Made by a program: the position numbers and the translations under genes
Notes under the pieces: model-generated
The model's database searches: none
Told to the model about the DNA's origin: nothing
What the model saw: the letters and a program-made list of their open reading frames with translations, nothing else
DNA from: Anaerolineae bacterium
GTDB lineage: Bacteria; Chloroflexota; Anaerolineae; JAAYZQ01
Reading direction: 5' to 3'
Length of the DNA: 40,670 bases
NCBI GenBank assembly: GCA_023544525.1
Contig: JAMJFU010000010.1
Location: forward strand, 1-40,670
Shown: one piece after another, positions 26,591-35,400 of the stretch
Numbering within the stretch: position 1 is the stretch's first letter
Layout: the number at the start of each line of letters is the position of its first letter

Positions 26591-27085
26591 CTACCAGGCT
26601 ACCACGTGTTCCAGTTTGAGGTCGCCGACGGCGATGGTGACCGGCCGGTGCGACTGGATGGCGTTGCTCGTGTTGCGGTAGAGCACGTAGTACGTGCGCC
26701 CGGGCTCCACGCGATGGTTGTGAAGCCCCATGATGGTCACGTCCACGATCTCGCCCGTGTCTTCGGCGATGAGCATTGGTGCCGTCTCGGAATAGTGCCC
26801 AAAGTTGGCCGCTTTGCCCTCGTCGACGACCCGGTAGCGCAGCTCGACCATGCCGCCGTCAGCGGTCACGGCCAGGAAGGCAAAACGCACGCCGAACTTT
26901 TCCTCGATCTCGCTGTTGACCGGCATGTTGCCCGGCTCCCATTGCGGCTCGGGTCTGAAGGCTTGCCATCCCCAAAGGGAACCACCTACGAGCAGCACCA
27001 GACCCAGAGCCAGGGCAAAGTGGTTGATGTTGAGCCCCATTGGCCCGCGCCAGGCCTTGACTGTAGCTACCGATTTGTTCATCAT
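26591..27085 (-). CDS. Membrane-anchored protein of unknown function
   Basis: The 164-residue protein has a single N-terminal membrane helix (about 24-43, FALALGLVLLVGGSLWGW) and a soluble extracytoplasmic domain. The domain contains MVELRYRVVDEGKA, then APMLIAEDTGEIVDV, GLHNHRVEPGRTYYVLYRN and VTIAVGDLKLEHV. I recall similar 'LRYRV.D..KA ... G.TY..L..N ... V.IGD.....' proteins in many bacteria without assigned function. HNHRVEPG could bind metal, but this is speculative. GAGGGGG precedes the ATG at 27085 by 5 nt. It follows the third cupredoxin gene after a strong hairpin (27124-27158) and may be the last gene of the oxidase cluster. Confidence 0.75.
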   Translation of the reverse strand: MMNKSVATVKAWRGPMGLNINHFALALGLVLLVGGSLWGWQAFRPEPQWEPGNMPVNSEIEEKFGVRFAFLAVTADGGMVELRYRVVDEGKAANFGHYSETAPMLIAEDTGEIVDVTIMGLHNHRVEPGRTYYVLYRNTSNAIQSHRPVTIAVGDLKLEHVVAW

Positions 27086-27123
27086 GAGTTCCCCCTCATG
27101 CTCTCGTATCAGTGTTTTGGTAG

Positions 27124-27158
27124 GGCCAGGGCTTGCGAGCTTAGCGCAAGCCCTGGCC
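27124..27158 (-). terminator. 14-bp perfect hairpin downstream of the third cupredoxin gene
   Basis: GGCCAGGGCTTGCG (27124-27137) pairs perfectly with CGCAAGCCCTGGCC (27145-27158), loop 7 nt. There is no T-run on either strand (minus side continues CTACCAAAAC), so it may reduce rather than abolish read-through into the membrane-protein gene. Confidence 0.45.
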
Positions 27159-27175
27159 GCTTACTAGTAGCGCTC

Positions 27176-29515
27176 TTATGGGTTGCGCGAGATGACGGGC
27201 AGGTAGATGGTGAACGTAGCAGCTTGCGCGTCTATCTCTACCGTGGCCGACGCTGTGGGTCCCCAGAAGCCCAAGCTGTCCAGGGCCCGTGCGTAGAAGG
27301 TGTACTCCCCGGTAGGCCAGGCACTGACGTCGACCGTGCCGACCAGCACCTCGTTCGGGGTATCGAATACCCCATCCGCTGCCTCCAGTGGCGTGCCCAT
27401 TCCCTCTCCGGGATCGGCATCGACGAACCATTCCGCTCCAACGACGTTGGACAGGAGGTTGGGATCGCCTGCCGCGCCCGAGATCTCAACGGTCGGCACC
27501 CCGGCGACTGCGATCTCGGCCGTCGCCGTCCTGGCGGCCACGTTGAAGGTGACCGTCAGCGTGGCGATGACGGGTCCTTCGGTGTCTACCAGGCCGCGGT
27601 CGATGGTGATGATTGCCTCACCAAAGGTGGTTCCCCAGTTGCCGGCCGCGTCCAGGCCGTGCACGTACACGGTGTGGTCGCCCTGGGCCAGGTATAGGAA
27701 ACTGGCGACGGGGATGTCAAAGTAGACGCCCTCTGTGATCTCGTCGAACAGGCCGTCCGAGGGGAAGAGATCAAAGCCGCTGCCGTCGGGCCCTATCGTG
27801 TCGATGAACGCTTCGGCATTGGCCAGCAGCGATTGCGCCTCGGCCACCAGGGGATCGGAGATCGTGCCTTCCAGGCGTACGGAAGTCACCGGTGGCGCAC
27901 CAGACAGGTCGAGCAGTGCCGGCGTGAGACTGGCCGCGGAAACTACGGGCCCGCTCTGGTCCAGGGTCAGGGTGATGACGCCCGCTGGCGCGCTCAGGTT
28001 ACCCAGCGCGTCCTCGGCCACGATGGCGATGGGGTGCAGGCCCTCGGCCAGGGTGCTCAGGTCTGTGATGGTCAGCGTGGCGGTCATGGCCGTGATGGGA
28101 TTGTCGATCCGGGCCAGGAGCATCGCTCGCGCGGTAGTGGTGATGGAGTACGTGGCAGCCACGACGTTGTTGCGGCCCGTGCTGTGGTCGTCGCCGGTGG
28201 CCCGCAGGAGCACCGGCTTCGTGCCGTTGCTGGGCTCAGGCGACAGGCTCATGCCCGTTACCCTTGGGCCAGCGTAGTCCAGATTGAGCACTGCCGAGCC
28301 CACCGGCCCCCAACCGTTGGCATCCAGGCCGCGTACGTAGAACACGAGGAAGCCGCTTGGCCAGCTTGCCGGCAGTTCGCCGGCTGCGAACGAGTACGTT
28401 GCTCCACCGCCGCCCATTGTCATGGGAGTTCCACTGCCTGGCGAGCCCACCGTGTTGATAAAGAACTCAGCACTAGTCGCCGCTGGAGTAAAGCCAGCGC
28501 TTAGGGTCACGGGTTCATCGCCCTGCGTCGGGTTGGGACCGACCAGCACGTTGCTGGCCACCGGGCCGGCCGTGGCCGTTGCCGTCGAGACAGCGTTTAG
28601 GAAGGTCATCATGCCGCGGTGCAGGAGCAGGTTCGTGTCATACAGCGCGTAGCGCTGGTCCTGCACAGCCGCAATCGGGATGGTCGCCAGGGCGTCCACC
28701 GTCTGGCCGGCGGCGATGGTGTCGGCCACCACCCCGTAGCCGGCCGGGAGCGGCTGGCCGTCGGAGGCGATGATCTGCTGCTCCAGGCCGAGGAGCCCCA
28801 TCCAGTGGCTCTCCAACCCGGCGTTGACGTAGCGCAGCAGGATCGTCTGGCCAGGGATGACGTCGATGGCGGGCACGGCCGGATAGGCTTGGCCGTTGAT
28901 CAGCCCGTAGCGCGGCGCATACTCGTACAGATTGAAGTTGAGTGGGTCGAGGTTCAAGAGCGGGTCGACTTCACCCAGCACCAGCAGCCATTCGTCGTCG
29001 TAGGTGCCCGGGGCCAGCGTAGGACTCACGACCAGGGCGCCGTAGAGACCCATGGCCACCTGGCGCGGGCCCTCTGCCGTCAGGCCTGCCTCGTAGAGGA
29101 AGGTGCCGCTGTAGGCGAGGGTAAAGCTGTAGGTCGCTGTCCCGCCCGGTGGCACGCCGTCCAGGTCGGGCAGCAGGTCCTGCCCGGGGAAGGCCAGCGC
29201 GACCGTGAAGGGCAGCGAGTTGGTCAGCGTCACCACCATCGTCTCGCCCTCGTTGCCAAGCAGCAGCGGCCCCGGCACCGTGGCCGAGATACCTGCACTG
29301 CTGGCGAAACCCCAGGTGTGGACGAGTGCGCTGTCCGGCATGCTGAGCTCACCGTGCGTGGCCCACAGCTCGCAGGTTGTAGTGCCAAGGCCGTCCGAAG
29401 TGCAACTGCTAGGCGGTAGGTCGGCCATGGCCGGAGCGGCGAAGAGCAGGGATGCCACCGCCAGCAGCAGGAACAGACCGCCCAGGAGAGCCAGGGAACG
29501 GATTCTTGTTCTCAT
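27176..29515 (-). CDS. Secreted cupredoxin/multicopper-oxidase-like protein without copper ligands, with Ig-like repeats and Y-L-P-V tail
   Basis: The 779-residue protein has a signal peptide (RIRSLALLGGLFLLLAVASLLF...AMA) and two N-terminal cupredoxin-like domains that align with the next two genes. The family blocks are TVALAFPGQDLLPDL, GTFLYEAGLTAEGPRQVAMGLYGALVV and RYVNAGLESHWMGLLGLEQQIIASDG. The positions that hold Cys/His/Met ligands in the first paralogue are Glu, Ala, Gln and Leu here, so it should not bind type-1 copper. The rest is a series of Ig-like beta domains, ending FTIYLPVISRNP. I place the start at ATG 29515 (GGAGA 8 nt upstream). The frame is open to ATG 29590, which overlaps the previous stop as ATGA and is a real alternative. 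A structural or scaffold role is inferred. Confidence 0.82.
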   Translation of the reverse strand: MRTRIRSLALLGGLFLLLAVASLLFAAPAMADLPPSSCTSDGLGTTTCELWATHGELSMPDSALVHTWGFASSAGISATVPGPLLLGNEGETMVVTLTNSLPFTVALAFPGQDLLPDLDGVPPGGTATYSFTLAYSGTFLYEAGLTAEGPRQVAMGLYGALVVSPTLAPGTYDDEWLLVLGEVDPLLNLDPLNFNLYEYAPRYGLINGQAYPAVPAIDVIPGQTILLRYVNAGLESHWMGLLGLEQQIIASDGQPLPAGYGVVADTIAAGQTVDALATIPIAAVQDQRYALYDTNLLLHRGMMTFLNAVSTATATAGPVASNVLVGPNPTQGDEPVTLSAGFTPAATSAEFFINTVGSPGSGTPMTMGGGGATYSFAAGELPASWPSGFLVFYVRGLDANGWGPVGSAVLNLDYAGPRVTGMSLSPEPSNGTKPVLLRATGDDHSTGRNNVVAATYSITTTARAMLLARIDNPITAMTATLTITDLSTLAEGLHPIAIVAEDALGNLSAPAGVITLTLDQSGPVVSAASLTPALLDLSGAPPVTSVRLEGTISDPLVAEAQSLLANAEAFIDTIGPDGSGFDLFPSDGLFDEITEGVYFDIPVASFLYLAQGDHTVYVHGLDAAGNWGTTFGEAIITIDRGLVDTEGPVIATLTVTFNVAARTATAEIAVAGVPTVEISGAAGDPNLLSNVVGAEWFVDADPGEGMGTPLEAADGVFDTPNEVLVGTVDVSAWPTGEYTFYARALDSLGFWGPTASATVEIDAQAATFTIYLPVISRNP

Positions 29516-29586
29516 GTCAGTGTTCTCCATTCTCTGTGGACTGCCGAGAGAAAGTCCGTTAGTTCTTTTCGTCTTCATTGGGCACC

Positions 29587-30948
29587 TCATGGGCAGTCGT
29601 TGGGCAGCGGCGGGTCGATGCGGGTGAAGGTGATGTGGCCGCTGAGCACCACGCCCCAGGCGGTGATCTGCTGCAGGGCATGGTTATGGCTGATGTGATA
29701 GTATTCGCCGCAGGCGTTCAGAGCCTGGTGACCTACCGGCAGCAGGTCGGTGGCGCCCAGGTAGGGGCTACCGCTGTAGAAGGTGCCGAAGGTCAGGTTC
29801 TGAAGCTGCGGGATGGTCACCGGGATGGGATTCTCTGTCGGATGCCAGCCCTCCACGTCGGTCCAGGCGAACATCTCGTCGGTGGTCTGGCCCGGGCCGA
29901 GGGTGATGGTGAACCGTTCATAGGACAGGTCCTGGCCTGCGCCGTCGATGAGCACGTTGCCGTCCCGGGCGATGATCCGCCCGTGGTTGCCGTGGGGATG
30001 GTGGGGATAGTTCTCGGTGCCCACGCTCAGGTAGCGGATCAAGGCCGGATGGGGATGGTAGGCGTCTCCGGCGGCCGGATCGTCGTTGAAGGGGTTGATG
30101 TGGATCAACGAGCCGTAGGGCTGGTCCGGCAGCCATTCGGCGCCATTGGGTGCGATGGTGTCGGGGAAGCTGCGGCCGTTGATGTTCCAGTAGCGCGAGG
30201 TATAGTTGTTCATGTCGTAGGGCAGGCCTTGCTCTACGGCCATGTGCAGCATGGGGTCGATCTCGGAAAAGATCAGCAGGAACTCCTCATCCGGCATGAA
30301 CTCGGTGGTGTAGGTCACTGTCCCGCTGACCACAACCTCGTTGTAGGCAAAGTTGGGACCAGCCAGCGGCCGGACGACCAGCGCGCCAAAGAGGCCCATG
30401 TTGACCTGGATGCCCGGCTCGGTGCCGCTCTCGTAGAGGTAGGTGCCTGGTTGGGAAGCGACAAAGCTGTAGGTCATGCTGCCGCCGTTGGCCGTTGCCA
30501 CGGGCGCCAGGGAGATGAGTTCTCCCGTCCCAGCGTCTACCACCGGCGTGGATGGCACGCCGTTGGCCAGCACGTCCTCCTGCCCAGGGAAGATGAGCGA
30601 CACGTCGTGGTCCAGCGTGTTGTTCACGACGATGGTCACCGTCATCCCTTCCGTGACGCACAGGGTCGGGCTCGGATGCTGGAACGGATCGCCGCCGGCG
30701 CTAAAGCCCCACATGTACACCCTGTTGCCATCCGGCAGGCTGATCGTGCCTGTCATAGTGCTCAGGCTAAAGATGGCGGATTTGCCATCCGGGGATGCAT
30801 TCTCAGTGCACACGATGCCGTGGGGCGGCATGTCTTCGTGCCCGGCCGTTACGATCCCACCGCTGCCAACGATGACCAGCAGCACAGCCGCCAGCACCAG
30901 GGGCAGGGACAGCAGTAGGACGTTCCTTCTAAGGCTTGAGGATTTCAT
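29587..30948 (-). CDS. Secreted multicopper-oxidase-like protein with ligands only in domain 2
   Basis: The 453-residue protein has an N-terminal hydrophobic export segment (MKSSSLRRNVLLLSLPLVLAAVLLVIVGSGG). In domain 1 the ligand positions are lost (SLIFPGQ instead of LHFHGFR; GTYLYESGTEPG instead of GTYMFHCHFEET). In domain 2, by contrast, His-rich blocks are present: YPHHPHGNHGRII (314-326) and EYYHISHNHALQQ (415-427). It could therefore supply the second half of a trinuclear copper site to a partner. Start ATG 30948 follows GAGGTGAG and gives a normal signal sequence; a GTG at 30972 overlapping the previous stop is the alternative. It lies 20 nt after the Tat-dependent paralogue. Confidence 0.85.
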   Translation of the reverse strand: MKSSSLRRNVLLLSLPLVLAAVLLVIVGSGGIVTAGHEDMPPHGIVCTENASPDGKSAIFSLSTMTGTISLPDGNRVYMWGFSAGGDPFQHPSPTLCVTEGMTVTIVVNNTLDHDVSLIFPGQEDVLANGVPSTPVVDAGTGELISLAPVATANGGSMTYSFVASQPGTYLYESGTEPGIQVNMGLFGALVVRPLAGPNFAYNEVVVSGTVTYTTEFMPDEEFLLIFSEIDPMLHMAVEQGLPYDMNNYTSRYWNINGRSFPDTIAPNGAEWLPDQPYGSLIHINPFNDDPAAGDAYHPHPALIRYLSVGTENYPHHPHGNHGRIIARDGNVLIDGAGQDLSYERFTITLGPGQTTDEMFAWTDVEGWHPTENPIPVTIPQLQNLTFGTFYSGSPYLGATDLLPVGHQALNACGEYYHISHNHALQQITAWGVVLSGHITFTRIDPPLPNDCP

Positions 30949-30968
30949 TGGTCTCACCTCACTCTTCA

Positions 30969-32360
30969 TCACGCACCCCCCCAGTCATTGGCCGCGGCCT
31001 GGTCGCCCAGCGTGCCGGCGGGGTAGATGTGGACTTCGGTCATGGGTCCGCCGAGGCCGGGCATGCCCGGATTGCTCAGGTGGGCCAGGTTGCGGCTGAA
31101 CAGCTTCAGCACGGTCTTCTCTGTCACGTCCGGCGCGACAAAGATGGCGTCGACACTCTGTCCCGCACCGATGTGTACGCTATCGGTCAGGAAGCTCAGG
31201 TCGTTTCCGCCCCGGCCGCGCAGGAAGGTGGCGTCGCGGCCCACGACCCGCATCTTGATGCCGGTCAGGCGCATCGACTGCTCGACGTAACCCAGGTTGA
31301 TGAAACGGATCAGCACCCGGTCGCCTGAATTGCAGGTGATCAGCGACGACAGTGGCTGGTACTTCAGCTCCGGCCGGCCGGCAGGCGGGATCAAGTCACC
31401 GGTAGCGGAATCTGTACCACCGCCATTCGGAGCGATGGTATCAGGATAGGCCCGGCCGTTCATCAGGTAGAGGTCGGGATTGTAGTCGCTCCACTCGGGC
31501 AACTGCACGTGCGAGTCGCACCAGTGGGCGAGGGACCAGACCTCGTTCATGACCAGGGCAAACTCGCGGTCGTAGGCCGTCGAACCATCGCCGTCATTGT
31601 AGACGTAGCCCATGGGTGCTGCGGCGTCTAGGCTGCCGCCCAGGCGCGCTATGGGCGCCGAGGCTCCTCCCAGGAAGTTCTGCTTGGGCCGGATGTAGAC
31701 CCCGCCGACCATGCCCATGTGCACGTGCTCCGTCTCCTCAAAGTGGCAGTGGAACATATAGGTGCCTGGGTCCCGGGCCCGGTAGAAGTAGGTCAGGTCG
31801 CGGGCGATGGGCACCCCCACCGACGAGTGCGGCTCGCCGTCAAAGATGGGGATGGCGTTGCGGAAGCCATGGAAGTGGAGCGTGTGGGCGTCGATCAGGT
31901 CTGGCCGGATCTGCAAGCCCAGGTTGGTCAGCTTCAGCGTAAAGTCCGTCGTATTGTCATGCGGATCCAGTGGGTTCTCGTTGCGCCACTCGTCCAGCCA
32001 GAACATGGGCGACGTGAGTTGGCACTTCATCTTCTGACTAAAGATCAGGTCGCGGTTGCCCTCTATCGAGGTCACGTCGCGGAAGCCAAAGATGTAGGTC
32101 GTCAGCCCGGGGGGCGCCAGGTTGTCGGGGTGGTAGGGCGGGTTTGCCCCCGGCAGGTAGATCCAGCCGTCGGTGGCGGCAAAGTGCCGGTAGACACCTA
32201 TGATGGGATCCTGGGCGGCGGGCGACGCTTCCACGACTCTGTCCGGTTTGAGCAGGGCCTTGGGCACCACTGCACCGGCCGCCGTGACGCCCACCAGGCC
32301 GGCACCCAGTTTGAGTAGTTGCCTCCGGCTGAGTTCTCGCGTCAGGTTCTCTTTTCTCAT
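30969..32360 (-). CDS. Tat-exported multicopper oxidase with type-1 copper motif
   Basis: The 463-residue protein begins with a twin-arginine signal, SRRQLLKLGAGLVGVTAAGA (11-30). Domain 1 contains HTLHFHGF (His162, His164) and GTYMFHCHFEETEHVHMGM (His204-Cys205-His206, His212/214, Met215/217). This is the spacing of a type-1 copper site plus type-2/3 ligands, as in two-domain copper oxidases and nitrite reductases. Domain 2 aligns with the paralogues, but its ligand block is RLTGIKMRVVGRD, without histidine. The protein alone therefore lacks half of a trinuclear cluster. Export in folded, possibly copper-loaded form fits the Tat signal. Start ATG 32360 has GAGGAG about 7 nt upstream; the track frame starts 24 codons earlier inside a hairpin. 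Substrate unknown; metal oxidation is a guess. Confidence 0.9.
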   Translation of the reverse strand: MRKENLTRELSRRQLLKLGAGLVGVTAAGAVVPKALLKPDRVVEASPAAQDPIIGVYRHFAATDGWIYLPGANPPYHPDNLAPPGLTTYIFGFRDVTSIEGNRDLIFSQKMKCQLTSPMFWLDEWRNENPLDPHDNTTDFTLKLTNLGLQIRPDLIDAHTLHFHGFRNAIPIFDGEPHSSVGVPIARDLTYFYRARDPGTYMFHCHFEETEHVHMGMVGGVYIRPKQNFLGGASAPIARLGGSLDAAAPMGYVYNDGDGSTAYDREFALVMNEVWSLAHWCDSHVQLPEWSDYNPDLYLMNGRAYPDTIAPNGGGTDSATGDLIPPAGRPELKYQPLSSLITCNSGDRVLIRFINLGYVEQSMRLTGIKMRVVGRDATFLRGRGGNDLSFLTDSVHIGAGQSVDAIFVAPDVTEKTVLKLFSRNLAHLSNPGMPGLGGPMTEVHIYPAGTLGDQAAANDWGGA

Positions 32361-32390
32361 TTTGTATCTCCTCGTTGTTCTTTCGGAGGG

Positions 32391-32428
32391 GTGGGGGCCC
32401 GCTGCGCGGAGCGCAGCGGGTCCCCCAC
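32391..32428 (-). other. Strong intercistronic hairpin between the giant gene and the multicopper oxidase
   Basis: GTGGGGGCCCGCTGCGC and GCGCAGCGGGTCCCCCAC form a 17-bp stem with one bulged base and a GGA loop. No T-run follows on the minus strand, so it may protect an mRNA end or lower expression of downstream genes relative to the giant gene. Confidence 0.6.
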
Positions 32429-32438
32429 GCAACTCGTC

Positions 32439-35400
32439 CTACCAGGGCATCGTACCGCCGCCAAAGCCGGTAATGCTCGCCCCGTCCGGTGTCGTCAGAA
32501 CAGGCCATTCGAACCACAGGCCGATGCGGCCAAACCCCGAGTAGTACGGCCAGGGGTTATCCCCGGCGCTGAGGTCGGTCCGGCCGATGAGCAGGCCGTT
32601 TTGATAGACCTCGACCAGGCCTCCCCGCGTCGCCCGCGCGCCCAAGGCGTCGCCGGCGGCGAGGCTCAGCCCGCCAAAGGTCGCGTGGACCTGCCACACG
32701 TTGCCGGGCGACAGGGTCGCGACCTGTATCGTCCCGGCGGTGGCATCGTACCCGACGTCGATCAGGTAGGTGTCCATGCCACGCAGTTCGCCCGCATCCA
32801 GGCCGCCCACTTTGAGCAGCAGGTCCTGGCGCGTGGCGGTCTCGCTGGCAGCGCCAAAGATAAAGTAGGCCTCTTGGTCGACGCTGAAGAGGTCCGCGTT
32901 CCAGTAGATGCTGCCACTGTCCAGCACCTCGATGCCGGTTGCTTCGTCAAGGACAAAGCTCTCTGTCTCGCCGCCCCACTCGACCACGGTTCCCGTACCG
33001 CCGTGGGAGATGATGGGCAGCCAGACGGTAAAGTCAGCCTGGATCGGCGCCGCAGGTTGCACCGCTTCCGCGGCCTGGACAACCGCCGCCGTGGGGAAGA
33101 GGATGGGCGTGTTGGGGAAGTTGGCGCCGGTCTCGTCAGCACCTATCTCGAAACTGCCCTGCGACGGACGCGGCTGGCGGTCATAGTCCTGGTTGGGGGC
33201 TAGGATGCCGCCCTCCTCGTCGATGCCCATGTTGATGGCCGGAGAGCCGTCCTGCAGGTGGTAGTCACCCAGCAGCGTGACAGGCAGCTCCACGGCCACC
33301 ATGTCGGCGCCGACAAAGTTGGGGTTGCCCCGCCAGGGGAAGACCCGCACGGTAGAGTCATACTCCGCCATGACCAGGGGATCGACGCCTACCATGTTCG
33401 AGGCATCGGGCACGCCGTTCAGGACCTGCATCAGCGTGTAGGTGGGGCTTAGCTGGCCAGCGTTGCCCGCGACACCCAGATCCCAATAGAGAATGGGGCT
33501 GGGGTCTCCGTCGAGGCCGATGCCGGCCACGCCGTCGCCGGTCCAGGTGCCGGCCCGGTTGTCCCAGAAGATGTTGTTGAACATCAGCGCGTCGCCAAAG
33601 ATGGGTGCGTCGGCTGGCAGCGTTGCCTGCAGCAGATCGCTGTTCCTGCTGCTGCTAAAGCCGGCGGGTGCCGCCAGACCGTTGCTGGTCATAGCCGTGG
33701 CCGTGGTCAGGTTGTTCATGACCGTATTGTTGTAGAAACGCACGTCGGGCGCGTCGTTGAGTGAGACACCACCGCCTTCGTGGGTCGAGACGTTGTTGGC
33801 GATGATGTTGTTGTAGACGTTGAAGGGAAAGTTGCCGGCCATCAGGAAGCGCAGGCCGCCACCGTCGTCGTTGGCCAGGTTGCCCTGGAGCAGGTTGGCA
33901 TAGACGTCCACCGGCCCCGCGCCGGGCGAGAGTAGCGCCGGATCGGCCGGCAGCTCGCCGGCGATCATGACGCCGCCGCCCTCGTCGTAGGAGCGGTTAA
34001 AGTAGATGCGGTTGTGGTGGATGCTGCCACCGGGGCTTTCGCCATAGTGGCTGATGCCACCGCCGTACTCTGCGGAAAAGTTGCCGCAGATGTCGTTGGC
34101 CGCAATCTCATAGTTGTCGGTACCGGCAAAGACGCCGATGGCGCCGGCCAGGTTCGTCCCGCCGTTGCCCACGATGCGGTTGTGGGCGATGAGGATGTCG
34201 TCGTTATGGTTGTCCTTAAAGGGCACGTCCCGATCGGGTGTCCCTAGGCGGATGGCGCCGGCGTAGGCGCCGCCGTTGTTCTCGATCTGGTTGTTGGTGA
34301 TGCGCAGGAAGTTGGCATAGCCGTTGACAAAGATGCCGCCACCCTGGATCACCACCTCGGCGGGCACGCCTGGGATCGGCTCCCCGCCGACCTGGTTGAG
34401 GTTGTTGGGGAAGCCCTGCTGGTCGCCACCCTGGATCTTGAAGCCGTCGATAGAGACGGCAAAGTCATTGCTGAACTCGAGGTCCTCGGCAAAGACGGTC
34501 ACGACTGGCCCCTCGTAGATGCGCGGGTTGCCGTCGCCGTCTTCCGGGCTGCCGTCCCAGCCAGGGTAGCCGTCGAAGCCGCGGTTGAGCCAGATGTCGC
34601 CCACGTTCAAGCGCCACTCTTCAGCATAGGCCTCGTTGCCGCCTACGCCACGGCCGTCCAGGATGGTGCCCTGGATGCCGGTGCCGTCGGTGTAGACCCC
34701 ACCTGGGCCGACACCCTGCAGCTTGACCGGCGAGTAGATGACCGGGTTCTCCAGGTAGAAGCCCAGCGGGTTGGTGAACGGTATCACCGCACCGGGATAC
34801 ACCACGACCAGGTCATCCCCGTCCGATGCCCAGGCATCGTCGAGGGCGGCCTGAATCGGCCCAAGGCCGGGCCGGGGATAGGCCGCTTGGTCATAGGTAT
34901 GACCTGGCCCTACCTCGTAGAGGTTGGGCAGGTAGGCGGGTCGCTGGCCCACGCGTCCACGCAAGACGTGGATCGTCAGGCCGTTGACCGTGGTCTGGTT
35001 GTTGCCGGCTACGATGTTGAGCTGGCGTGGGCCGGCATCGACGTTACGGCCGACAGTAGCCACGATCTCGCGATCGGTCCAGCTCACGACGTCCAGCCTG
35101 TTGTCGTCCAGCCAGACGGCGGAGCGCGTATTGTCAGGATCGTAGACGCCAAAGCCCAGCCCGTAGATGGTCAGGTTGCCCTGATCCTCGATGTAGGGCT
35201 TGTCCACGGCAAAGATCTGGGGCGTCGTGTCCTCCAGTTTGCAGGCTGCGATCTGGCTCACATTGGACGCGGGGTTCCAGATGAGGGCCCCGTTCTGCGT
35301 CGGCGCCAGGTCAGACGGCACGAGCACGCCGGGATAGCTCTCGAAGGTGGTGCCGATGGAGCGGTAGCCGGGATGGTATCTTTCGTTGAAGGCGCCGGGC

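Noticed and set aside
26543-27697. 384-codon + strand frame across the membrane protein and third cupredoxin
   Set aside because: Crosses two minus-strand genes and an intergenic hairpin; no protein features.
29578-30918. 446-codon + strand frame opposite the second cupredoxin gene
   Set aside because: Antisense shadow produced by codon bias; the minus-strand frame has a signal peptide and family motifs.
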